A stretch of 64,000 nucleotides of DNA from positions 1 to 64,000 of the forward strand of contig JANXET010000002.1 in the NCBI GenBank assembly GCA_025058315.1, given 5' to 3'. This DNA is from Candidatus Bathyarchaeota archaeon (GTDB taxonomy: Archaea; Thermoproteota; Bathyarchaeia; Bathyarchaeales; Bathycorpusculaceae). Shown here in pieces: positions 36,084 through 42,904 of this stretch (the first letter of the stretch is position 1; each line of letters starts with the position of its first letter). Both the position numbers and the translations under genes were made by a program. The notes below the pieces were generated by a model that made no database searches, was not told where the DNA came from, and was given only the letters and a program-made list of their open reading frames with translations.

Positions 36084-36452
36084 GTGGTGCTTGTGAGCGA
36101 TCAAGAAAAAAATCCCTCCACCTCAGACTTGAAAAGGTTAGCCATCGAATACTTTACCCGAAAGGGCTATAGGGTGGAAGAGAACGTGAGCTTTGAGGGG
36201 ATACGTGGAGCCCCAATAAATTTTGACTTACTTATACATAAGGGGGATGTCACACAGGGAGTTTGGATTAAGGATTGGAACAGAACCGTAGGTATTAATG
36301 TAGCGATAAATATTGACAAGGCTTCTGAGGATGTAGGCCTCTCAAACCCAATAATAATAGGCGAGAAATTCAGCGATCACGCTAAGGCTTATGCCAACAG
36401 GCGGAGGATTCTCCTTCTCACGAAAAGGGATATAATGCAGCATCTAAAATGA
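36084..36452 (+). CDS. Restriction endonuclease-fold (Mrr-like) small protein
   Basis: Protein of 122 residues. Helix, then VEENVSFEGIRGAPINFDLLIHKGD, then QGVWIKDWNRTVG follow the PD-(D/E)xK order of Mrr-like archaeal proteins. The Asp is present in INFDLL. The next strand has IKDW where E/QxK is usual, so the middle acidic residue is missing. The C-terminal half (IIIGEKFSDHAKAYANRRRILLLTKRDI) matches the family's second helix and strand. It may bind or cut DNA, or be an inactive fold. GTG start. It is convergent with the Fap7-like gene. Confidence 0.65.
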   Translation: MVLVSDQEKNPSTSDLKRLAIEYFTRKGYRVEENVSFEGIRGAPINFDLLIHKGDVTQGVWIKDWNRTVGINVAINIDKASEDVGLSNPIIIGEKFSDHAKAYANRRRILLLTKRDIMQHLK

Positions 36453-36455
36453 GCA

Positions 36456-37043
36456 CTAAATCCTCAAGTATTCTTCAAGGATCCCCTTGCTTTCAAGTTC
36501 TCCCAACCAATCGACAAGTCCCACACGGCACTTTCCCCGAGTACTCAGCACCTCCATGACCTCAGCAGCAACCTCTTCAGCGCTTTTACCAGTAGCATCC
36601 ACCTCGCAAACCTTCCCAGCTCCATGAGTGTTCAAGACTTCCCCGAGGCAGACATCAAGAATTTCTGACGCAAGGTTCTCCCATAACTTGTTGCCTCTGT
36701 ACCCCCGTTCCTCCATCAGCCTCCGCAGCTCCACAGGGTTTCTCCTTAAAACTATAATCCTGGTGACCAAATGCTTAGGAACAACTCTGACAGCGTAGTG
36801 TCCATCCACCACAACGTTTATTTTGACGCTGTCCTCTATGATTCTGCGGATCCTGGTTCGCATTCTATTCTCATCAACTATCCAAGTGTCTCTATTCTCA
36901 TCCTTGCCGACAATAAGGTTATGATTTAAAGCTAACTCCGTCAGATTCACATACTCCGCGTTAAGCCTATCTGCAATAACCTTTGCCACAGTTGTTTTCC
37001 CAACGCAAGGCGTACCAGTAATCAGAATCACATTCTTACGCAT
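36456..37043 (-). CDS. Fap7-like nucleotide kinase (putative adenylate kinase)
   Basis: About 195 residues. The P-loop is ITGTPCVGKTT (residues 8-18), followed by LNAEYVNLTELAL and DENRDTWIVDENRM, a base-binding VVDGHYA, and a lid-like LRRNPVELRRLMEERGY. This is the archaeal adenylate kinase/Fap7 (hCINAP) group, linked in archaea to small-subunit ribosome maturation with Rps11. The C-terminus ends with a short helical tail. The frame stays open for 122 more codons upstream, but that part lies antisense to RNase P RNA and is not protein-like, so the ATG at 37043 is chosen. Confidence 0.88.
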   Translation of the reverse strand: MRKNVILITGTPCVGKTTVAKVIADRLNAEYVNLTELALNHNLIVGKDENRDTWIVDENRMRTRIRRIIEDSVKINVVVDGHYAVRVVPKHLVTRIIVLRRNPVELRRLMEERGYRGNKLWENLASEILDVCLGEVLNTHGAGKVCEVDATGKSAEEVAAEVMEVLSTRGKCRVGLVDWLGELESKGILEEYLRI

Positions 37044-37096
37044 AGGGCTCCACAGATAAGGCAATAAGAACCCGGAACATAATAAGTGTTCCAAAA

Positions 37097-37103
37097 CTTT
37101 TAT
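37097..37103 (+). promoter_or_regulatory. TATA box of the RNase P RNA gene
   Basis: CTTTTAT preceded by an A-rich BRE-like CCAAAA is centred about 28 bases upstream of the first base of the P1 stem at 37128. This is the normal archaeal TATA-to-start spacing. Confidence 0.6.
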
Positions 37104-37127
37104 CCCAAGCGCCCGCATTATCATCAT

Positions 37128-37446
37128 GGGGCCGGCGAGTTGGCGTGTGGCCTTCGGGCCGAATAATGAGGCCTGAGGAAACTCCGCCCACAAGTAGAAC
37201 TGCAACGCCCGCAAGGGCGTAAGGCGAGAGCCTTGGCAACGGAGCAGAAACGAAACGTCCACCCAGCAAGTGCCAATGACGCATGCTAAGTTGTCGAGAA
37301 TGCTGGGTGCGAAACGGTGAAACGGCCGTCCTGCAGGTGGAAAGGGCAAATAGGCGCCTATGAGGATTCTACCCAAGGCGCGGGTAGCCCGATAAGCTGA
37401 ATGCCACATAAAACAGAAGGCGGGTTACGGCCAACACGCCGGCCCC
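37128..37446 (+). ncRNA. rnpB: RNase P RNA
   Basis: Archaeal-type RNase P RNA of about 319 bases. The ends pair over ten bases as helix P1 (GGGGCCGGCG at 37128-37137 with CGCCGGCCCC at 37437-37446). Conserved region I is GAGGAAACTCCGCCC near 37172, region IV is GATAAGCTGAATGCC near 37391, and region V is ACAGAAGGCGGGTTACGG near 37413. Hairpins such as GGCCTTCGGGCC and CGCCCGCAAGGGCG lie between. It cuts the 5' leader from precursor tRNA with proteins including Rpp29, encoded at 61102. It is divergent from the Fap7-like gene. Confidence 0.93.
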
Positions 37447-37486
37447 TTTGTTAACCTTTCAGTTTGGGCTGAAAACACATTGCAGA

Positions 37487-37585
37487 GAGGCTGGGCGGGT
37501 TTCGTGGGGGAAGGGAAACAGGCATCATCGCACAGCGACGACAAAATTCCCAACCGCGCAGTTGGATTTTTTCCAGCCCAGCCTC
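37487..37585. ncRNA. Unidentified structured RNA or inverted-repeat element
   Basis: About 99 bases closed by a perfect ten-base stem (GAGGCTGGGC at 37487-37496 with GCCCAGCCTC at 37576-37585). Inside, CCAAC/GTTGG with a six-base loop (37550-37565) makes one hairpin. GGAA/TTCC around a TCG-CACAG-CGA hairpin (about 37527-37538) makes another, giving a possible three-way junction. It is far more GC-rich than the AT-rich flanks, as is common for structured RNAs in AT-richer genomes. I do not recognise it as SRP RNA, tRNA, a C/D or H/ACA guide or a known riboswitch. The strand cannot be decided. Confidence 0.4.
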
Positions 37586-37620
37586 CAAAAAATTATGTGT
37601 AAATGTGTGATATGTATTAT

Positions 37621-37640
37621 TGTAACATGTGAATATTACA
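37621..37640. promoter_or_regulatory. Operator-like inverted repeat (TGTAACAT-type), site 1
   Basis: TGTAACAT, a four-base spacer, then ATATTACA, which matches the reverse complement of the first arm in 7 of 8 positions. Arm sequence and spacer length equal those of site 2 at 38856. This suggests a binding site for one dimeric regulator. Confidence 0.5.
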
Positions 37641-37685
37641 GTTAATTTTGGCCCTGAACGTTTTTTTGATGGTGTGCGCATGGAA

Positions 37686-37693
37686 TGTAACAT
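37686..37693. promoter_or_regulatory. Single TGTAACAT half-site upstream of microprotein
   Basis: An exact TGTAACAT copy 28 bases upstream of the microprotein's TATA box and 58 bases after site 1. It has no good second arm. It could be a lower-affinity site for the same regulator. Confidence 0.35.
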
Positions 37694-37720
37694 TTAGATA
37701 TATCAACTTTCGAAATATGC

Positions 37721-37730
37721 TTTTTAAAAT
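37721..37730 (+). promoter_or_regulatory. TATA box of the leaderless microprotein gene
   Basis: TTTTTAAAAT is centred 26 bases before the ATG at 37752. That places the expected transcription start at or next to the start codon, the usual arrangement for leaderless archaeal genes. No Shine-Dalgarno sequence precedes the ATG, in agreement. Confidence 0.6.
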
Positions 37731-37751
37731 AAAAGCCTTTAAACGAACTAA

Positions 37752-37850
37752 ATGGGGTCTGATTTGAACAAGCGGGATCTTCAGAAGATGCTTAAAAACT
37801 ACGGCTATTCTGATAAAGTTGTTAAGGCAATAGCTGATTGGTATAGCTAG
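37752..37850 (+). CDS. Leaderless microprotein of 32 residues
   Basis: A short frame from ATG to TAG. The product reads as two short amphipathic helices around a Tyr-Gly-Tyr turn (RDLQKMLKNYGYSDKVVKAI, then ADWYS). It has balanced Lys/Asp charge, no Cys and no membrane segment. Support comes from the consensus TATA box at leaderless spacing and from protein-like composition; a 101-codon frame on the opposite strand looks random. TGTAACAT operator-like sites lie upstream, shared with the divergent two-gene operon to the right. I do not recognise the family. It could be a small DNA- or protein-binding partner. Confidence 0.5.
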   Translation: MGSDLNKRDLQKMLKNYGYSDKVVKAIADWYS

Positions 37851-37974
37851 CTTTTTAAACAAAAAATTAAACACATTAAATTCCTTATTCTGAAAATCAT
37901 CAAATCCTATGTTGTAGGCCATGCCGCTTTCAAGTCATAGATATCCGAAATTATTTTTATGCATGTAAAATGGG

Positions 37975-38514
37975 CTATTGCTCACAGGCTTTAAATGTTA
38001 TTCTTTCCGTTACCACTGTTTTCGTCATAGGCCTGTTTATGTTCCGTGTCCTCCAGTTAAAATGTACATTTAGCCTCCTGCTTATAGTTAGGCCTATGAT
38101 TAGGGCTATTCGCAGATATATTGCGGTTCCCATCAGGATCGAAGTTATTGGGAAAGTTACGAATCCCGCGTTAAATGTCCATGCTCGCTCAAAGCTTTTT
38201 AAACCTAGCTGAAACAGATACCAGTTTATGAGGTCAGGCGACTTTCCAAACAAAACTAGGCTGATTGGGTAATAGAAGAGATCATTCATCAGACTTGCCG
38301 TTAAGCCTAAACTTATAACAAGCCTCCACTTTTCAATCCCCCATGTGAATATGATTGTGATGAAAGGAATGAAATACGTTATTGCAAGCCAAAAGTGATA
38401 TCCCGGCACATTTGAACCTGGAACGACGAGGTCAATATAGTTTACATAAAAAAGGCCATAAAAAATGCTGAAAATGAAAAGCTTAGTTTCAGATGAGATG
38501 GCATGCTTCCTCAC
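37975..38514 (-). CDS. Membrane protein of unknown function
   Basis: Protein of 179 residues with about five hydrophobic segments: around 11-30 (LFIFSIFYGLFYVNYIDLVV), 42-60 (FWLAITYFIPFITIIFTW), 65-88 (RLVISLGLTASLMNDLFYYP), 117-135 (GFVTFPITSILMGTAIY) and 135-145 (LRIALIIGLTIS). A basic tail of about 30 residues follows (RRLNVHFNWRTRNINRPMTK), probably cytoplasmic. No family is recognised. Its start overlaps the end of the gene at 38511 by 4 bases (ATGA type), so both are translated from one message under operator site 2. Confidence 0.6.
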   Translation of the reverse strand: MRKHAISSETKLFIFSIFYGLFYVNYIDLVVPGSNVPGYHFWLAITYFIPFITIIFTWGIEKWRLVISLGLTASLMNDLFYYPISLVLFGKSPDLINWYLFQLGLKSFERAWTFNAGFVTFPITSILMGTAIYLRIALIIGLTISRRLNVHFNWRTRNINRPMTKTVVTERITFKACEQ

Positions 38515-38840
38515 TCACCATCACGCACCACCTCCCCCAGCACAGGGGTGCGCCTAAGCACATTAGGGTTCTTCAGCAGCACATCAGGTGGGACTCGCCC
38601 AGCACGTCTATTAAACTCAACGTTTGTGATGATCATTAAGTTAGACGCTAATGAGACTTCCCCACTTCCTATTTTATCTGCTGAGATTGAAAGTATCTTG
38701 CGGAGGAAACTGGAGGGGGCTTCGCGGGGATCTAGGGTTATGCAGACTGTAGCATAACCCTTTTCCAACAACTGATTGAGGGTAACCGTGCTTTTCACCC
38801 TGTTTTCCAATACTTTCCCCTCCAAGATAATGATGCCCAA
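38511..38840 (-). CDS. Small soluble protein, first gene of operator-controlled operon
   Basis: Protein of 109 residues with no recognised family. It reads as a compact alpha/beta protein: strands IIILEGKVL, ATVCITLDP and NLMIITNVEF alternate with helices TLNQLLEKGY and SSFLRKILSISADKI. A basic, Pro-containing tail follows (RRAGRVPPDVLLKNPNVLRRTP). The strand-helix order resembles a fragment of a RecA/KaiC-like fold without a P-loop, but this is weak. The start is a TTG with no Shine-Dalgarno. The centre of the perfect palindrome (TTTTAA on this strand) lies about 27 bases upstream, so the message may be leaderless with its TATA box inside the operator. It is coupled to the membrane protein downstream by a 4-base overlap. 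Confidence 0.55.
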   Translation of the reverse strand: MGIIILEGKVLENRVKSTVTLNQLLEKGYATVCITLDPREAPSSFLRKILSISADKIGSGEVSLASNLMIITNVEFNRRAGRVPPDVLLKNPNVLRRTPVLGEVVRDGE

Positions 38841-38855
38841 GGAATAATTTGTATC

Positions 38856-38879
38856 ATTGTAACATTAAAATGTTACAAT
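38856..38879. promoter_or_regulatory. Perfect 24-bp palindromic operator (TGTAACAT-type), site 2
   Basis: Arms ATTGTAACATT and AATGTTACAAT are exact reverse complements, separated by AA. The site ends 16 bases upstream of the TTG start of the gene at 38840 and covers the position expected for its TATA box, so a bound regulator would block transcription. The inner TGTAACAT-N4-ATGTTACA core repeats at 37621. Confidence 0.65.
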
Positions 38880-38912
38880 CAAGATAGAATTGACGAATGA
38901 TAATCGCCACTG

Positions 38913-38920
38913 TGTAACAT
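38913..38920. promoter_or_regulatory. Single TGTAACAT half-site to the right of site 2
   Basis: An exact TGTAACAT copy 55 bases beyond the start of the site 2 core (site 1 to its half-site is 65 bases). The order palindrome then half-site is the same on both flanks of the two-gene operon. Confidence 0.35.
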
Positions 38921-39078
38921 CTTTTAGACATACCGAAGGGTTCAGTTTGATAAGCTGATGTCCAGAAGATATGGCGGTAATCGGCAGCAAAGTAGTTTAA
39001 GAGCAAAATTAAAGCGCATGAAATATTCTTTTCTAAATGCCAACGCTGGCATAGCACCTCCTTTAGGGTTGAGTCTAG

Positions 39079-40005
39079 ATGCCTGTCAAATGCAGAAAAT
39101 GCCAATCAGCTAAGGCTGAAGTGATCATACCATATGCTAGGTTAAGCCTCTGCCCTAACTGTTTTAGCGAGTTTTACGTTTCAAGAATAAAGAAAACCGT
39201 TAAGGAGTTTAACATGTTTAATGAGAATGATATAGTTGGCGTCGCCGTTTCAGGCGGCAAGGACAGCATGGCCCTTATATACGCTTTAAGACAGGCTTAC
39301 CCCAAACTTAAGGTTAAAGCTTTACACATAAACCTAGGTATTCCAGAATACTCAGCGCATTGTCAAACAAAAGTTGAAGCATTAACCAAAAGTTTGAATG
39401 TGGATCTGCATATTTTCGATCTTAAGAGCAAGTTAGGCTTCAGTATAGACGAATTCAAGAAAACCGTCCACGGAGGCAAGATTTGCTCAGTGTGCGGAAC
39501 CATAAAACGGCATGTGTTTGAGGAGCTGGCATGCAGCCATGGCGTCAATGTTCTGGCGACGGGACATAACATGAATGATATCCTGGCTTTCATGTTCAAA
39601 AATTTCCTATATGGAAAGTGGGATCAACTAGTTAGGTTGAAGCCTGTTCTTCCCCCTCTAGCCGAGGCGATGCCACGTAAAGTTAAGCCGCTACTCCGGT
39701 CACCGGAAAACGAGAATCTCCTATATTGCCTACATAATGAGATTCCCTTCAGGGAGAAGAATTGTCCTTTCTCGTCGGAGATCAAGGGAAGAAAATACCA
39801 AAAAGCCATTGAGGCAATGGTGCCATACAACCCTCACTTCTTACATCAACTTCTAAACAGATTCTTAGAGATAATACCTCTGCTCGAGGACAAACTTACA
39901 AAACCTGCCCTTATGAGGTGCAAACAATGTGGCTTTCCGTCCTCATCTGAAATTTGCGCCTACTGCAGAAGAATATCGCTTATAAAAATGGGGAAGATTG
40001 ATTAA
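39079..40005 (+). CDS. TtuA/Ncs6-like thiolase paralogue, diverged
   Basis: Protein of 308 residues. An N-terminal zinc ribbon (CRKCQ ... CPNC, about 5-29) precedes the PP-loop AVSGGKDSMALI (about 55-66). Cluster-type cysteines lie in ICSVCGTIKRH (about 135-145) and NCPFSSEI, with a C-terminal zinc ribbon CKQCG ... CAYC. The usual GHNxDDExQT motif here reads GHNMNDILAFMF, losing the first Asp, the Glu and the Gln, so substrate or activity may differ from the paralogue at 34075. It probably still adenylates an RNA or a related substrate. The last 4 bases overlap the convergent alaS. Confidence 0.85.
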   Translation: MPVKCRKCQSAKAEVIIPYARLSLCPNCFSEFYVSRIKKTVKEFNMFNENDIVGVAVSGGKDSMALIYALRQAYPKLKVKALHINLGIPEYSAHCQTKVEALTKSLNVDLHIFDLKSKLGFSIDEFKKTVHGGKICSVCGTIKRHVFEELACSHGVNVLATGHNMNDILAFMFKNFLYGKWDQLVRLKPVLPPLAEAMPRKVKPLLRSPENENLLYCLHNEIPFREKNCPFSSEIKGRKYQKAIEAMVPYNPHFLHQLLNRFLEIIPLLEDKLTKPALMRCKQCGFPSSSEICAYCRRISLIKMGKID

Positions 40006-42827
40006 ACATTCCGTTTAATTTGTCTCCTAATAACATCTTCCGCCTTTCTGATGGCTTCTTGAAGCTTATCCACGGCTGGCCCTCCGCCTTGCGCGAAGTC
40101 AGGTCTTCCTCCGCCTCCACCGCCAATAACGGTTGATGCCTCCTTGGCTATTTCAACCGCGTTGGCGCCTTTCTCAATCGCCTTCTTCCCGGCCATAACA
40201 ACTATTCTGGCAGTTTTCTCATCTGCCCCATAGAAAACCGTAATAGTTGCTTCATCATTCTTTATTATCCTGGTGGCTGTGTGAATCATAAGATCCACGT
40301 TTAAGTTAGACTTGAAGTCTCGGAACATCACCTTGACGCCGTCGATCTCCTTAAGCTCCTGCACCATGTCTAATCCTGTGCTTTCCCGCTCTGCCAGCTC
40401 TTTTATCAGTTTTCTTTTCTCAGCCTCAGCCTCTCTTAAATCCTTAACTATTCTCTCAGCTGTTTTTTCCAGCTTCTCCACGGGGCAATTCATTATTTCC
40501 GCAACCTTCAACAGGAGCTGCTCATTCTCCTGAATGTATTTAAGTGCCTGTATTCCTACTGCGTAAACAAGCCTTTCTACACCATCCTGTATCCTCTCTG
40601 TATAGAGTATTTTTATGAAACCTACTTCTCCAGTGTTACCAACATGTGTTCCGCCGCAAGCCTCCACTTCCCAGTCTCCAATTTTTACCACGCGTATTTC
40701 CTTCCCAGGAACAGCTCCTCCTTGGTAAAGCCTAAAGCCATACTTGCTTTCCGCTTCTGACCTAGGCATCCAGAGTATCTCAACAGGAATACTTCTAAAG
40801 ACCGCTTCATTAGCAAGTAACTCTATTTTTTGAACCTCTTCGCGGGTTAGCCTTCTGTAATGGGTTATATCCAGCCTTGAGCTTTCCACGCCTTTTTGGG
40901 TTCCAAATTGCCACACATGTTGCCCGAGAACTCGTCTTGCAGCACTATTTATGATGTGGGTGGCTGTGTGGCTTTTCATCAGCGCATAGCGTTTATCCCA
41001 GTCAATAACACCTCTAATTATGGATCCCTGCTTTGGCACAGTGGCTTTCTTAATCCTGTGTACTATTATTTTTCCAACTTTCTGAACGTCAACAACCTTA
41101 ACCTGCTCTCCGTCGATCAGTAAATATCCTGTATCAGCCGGCTGTCCTCCACCTTCAGGGTAGAAGCATGTCCTGTCTAGAATCACATACTCATCATCTA
41201 TAACCTTCAGAACTTTTGCCTCAAACTCCCTCATATACTGGTCCTTGTAGTATAGGGTTTCAGTTTCAGGTATACCTTCAATCTGAGCTTTAAGCCAGGT
41301 TTCGAGTCGAGTGCTCTCCTCAGCGGGTTTTTGAGTTGCAGTCATGTGTCTCTCAGCAATAAGCGAATAGAAGTTCTCTGGAACCGTGGCCTTCAGCCCT
41401 TCAGCTTCAGCTATTTCCTTAACTATCTCCGGAGGTATTCCATGCGAATCGTATAATTCCGCGAAAGTTTCCACTGGAACATTCTTTACACCTTTAGCTT
41501 TAAGTTCGCCCGCCATCCTCCTGACAAGGCTTTCACCCCTTGTAATGGTTTCTTTAAACTTTTCACTCTCCACCGAGAGTATTTCCATTATCTCATCTCG
41601 CATTTCCTTAAGATGGGGATAGTCAGTGGACCAGTAGGCTATCTGCATATCCACAATGTCATATAGCCTGTCAGAGATCCCGAGCATTCTTAGAAGGCGA
41701 TAGATCTTTCTGAAGATAAGCCTGGCTAGGTAACCTTCCTGAACGTTTGACGGGACAACACCCTCCGAAAGTATGAATGTTAGACATTTAGTGTGATCAG
41801 CCACGGCGAAGGCGTTTTCTATTGGTGATAGAATCTCATCTAGTCGATAGGGATCAGTTCCAAGTTTTTCCGCTATTTTCCTCCTGGATTCAAGCATCCC
41901 GACGGTCTTGTCAAGGCTTATGAGCGCCGAGTATTTTGCTACAGCGGCAAGAAAGTTCTCATCTACATAGTTAATGCCAGCCATTTGGAAAATTTTGTTA
42001 AGGATATCTCCGTATATGGCTTGGAAGGCGCTTGGAGTACCTTGTGATAACCAGGTGTAGCGTTCGATACCATAGCCCGTGTCCACTGTTCTAATGGGAA
42101 GCTTAATGAAACTTCCATTCACAACCTTGTACTGCATAAACACTAACGTTGCAACCTCTAATCCCCTGACAATACATTCCAAACATGGACCTGCGTTTCC
42201 TCCCCCAGACCATATTTCCTCCTTATAAGTCACTTCCTCGGGTTCTATGCCCAGCTCCTTAATGAAATCGTCATGGTATCTTACAGTTTGGTCCTTCCAG
42301 TAAACCTCCTTGTCTGGATAGTTGAAAGCATGATGTCCTCCCATCTCGAATATTGTTATGTACTTGCCGAAAGTGGGTCCCGTGTTAGTTATGTCCACGA
42401 GGCGAATGCAGGGTTGAGATATGACTAGTGGGTTTGCAGGTGGCGGAGCAATCCCCTCGGTTACGTATGGTTGGAAGTCAATGATGCTTGCATGGGTTAG
42501 GTAGATGTCGTTTCTCCACCGCGCTACAACAGGGTAGGGCTTTATGCGGGTGTGCCCTCGCTTCTCAAAGAAGGATAGAAAAAACTCGCGCATCTCCCGT
42601 ACGGTGTAACTTCTGTTTGTAGGAGGGTTACCTATGAACATGTAATGGGCGCATCCTTCAGCTCTAGCCTCTCCGCATGTCTCTTGATCCGGGTTCAGCG
42701 TCCAATAGTATGTTCCACATTTTGGGCAAAGCTTTCTCACGTAACCCTTCTCTTTGAAGAATGGAAGGGCGTATTCTTCTACTGGAAACTTCAAACTGAT
42801 GAACGCTCCATTCGCAAGTTTATGCAA
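40002..42827 (-). CDS. alaS: Alanyl-tRNA synthetase, archaeal type
   Basis: Protein of 941 residues. It starts with the archaeal N-terminal extension (LPFFKEKGYVRKLCPKCGTYYWTL, with further Cys in ETCGEARAEGC). The class II catalytic core follows (GHHAFNYPDKEVYWKDQ, VDTGYGIERYTWLSQG). The editing domain has HxxxH in MKSHTATHIINSA and EACGGTHVGNTG. The C-terminal DHHA1 domain has a glycine-rich IGGGGGGRPDFAQGGG. It charges tRNA-Ala and clears mis-charged Ser/Gly. It is convergent with the thiolase at 39079. Confidence 0.97.
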   Translation of the reverse strand: MHKLANGAFISLKFPVEEYALPFFKEKGYVRKLCPKCGTYYWTLNPDQETCGEARAEGCAHYMFIGNPPTNRSYTVREMREFFLSFFEKRGHTRIKPYPVVARWRNDIYLTHASIIDFQPYVTEGIAPPPANPLVISQPCIRLVDITNTGPTFGKYITIFEMGGHHAFNYPDKEVYWKDQTVRYHDDFIKELGIEPEEVTYKEEIWSGGGNAGPCLECIVRGLEVATLVFMQYKVVNGSFIKLPIRTVDTGYGIERYTWLSQGTPSAFQAIYGDILNKIFQMAGINYVDENFLAAVAKYSALISLDKTVGMLESRRKIAEKLGTDPYRLDEILSPIENAFAVADHTKCLTFILSEGVVPSNVQEGYLARLIFRKIYRLLRMLGISDRLYDIVDMQIAYWSTDYPHLKEMRDEIMEILSVESEKFKETITRGESLVRRMAGELKAKGVKNVPVETFAELYDSHGIPPEIVKEIAEAEGLKATVPENFYSLIAERHMTATQKPAEESTRLETWLKAQIEGIPETETLYYKDQYMREFEAKVLKVIDDEYVILDRTCFYPEGGGQPADTGYLLIDGEQVKVVDVQKVGKIIVHRIKKATVPKQGSIIRGVIDWDKRYALMKSHTATHIINSAARRVLGQHVWQFGTQKGVESSRLDITHYRRLTREEVQKIELLANEAVFRSIPVEILWMPRSEAESKYGFRLYQGGAVPGKEIRVVKIGDWEVEACGGTHVGNTGEVGFIKILYTERIQDGVERLVYAVGIQALKYIQENEQLLLKVAEIMNCPVEKLEKTAERIVKDLREAEAEKRKLIKELAERESTGLDMVQELKEIDGVKVMFRDFKSNLNVDLMIHTATRIIKNDEATITVFYGADEKTARIVVMAGKKAIEKGANAVEIAKEASTVIGGGGGGRPDFAQGGGPAVDKLQEAIRKAEDVIRRQIKRNV

Positions 42828-42904
42828 GGGTTTCAGTGGATAAACTCTCTAGGTGCATTTAATAAGGTTTCGTCACAATTACGCCAGCGTATGTCTTAAT
42901 GGCT

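Larger units (their letters stand above)
37447..37751. other. Gene-free stretch between RNase P RNA and microprotein
   Basis: About 305 bases without a convincing protein gene. It contains a long-stem structured element (37487-37585), an inverted-repeat operator-like site (37621-37640), a further TGTAACAT copy (37686-37693) and the TATA box of the microprotein gene (37721-37730), each listed separately. Confidence 0.6.

Noticed and set aside
37044-37409. Upstream 122-codon extension of the Fap7-like kinase frame
   Set aside because: It is antisense to RNase P RNA, has no protein-like pattern, and the conserved kinase begins at the ATG at 37043.
37617-37922. 101-codon minus-strand frame over the microprotein region
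   Set aside because: No promoter or ribosome binding site, random-looking composition, and it covers the operator and TATA box of the plus-strand gene.
38958-39110. Short plus-strand frame starting MSRRYGGNRQ before the TtuA-like gene
   Set aside because: No ribosome binding site or TATA box at the right distance, and it runs into the start of the thiolase gene in another frame.
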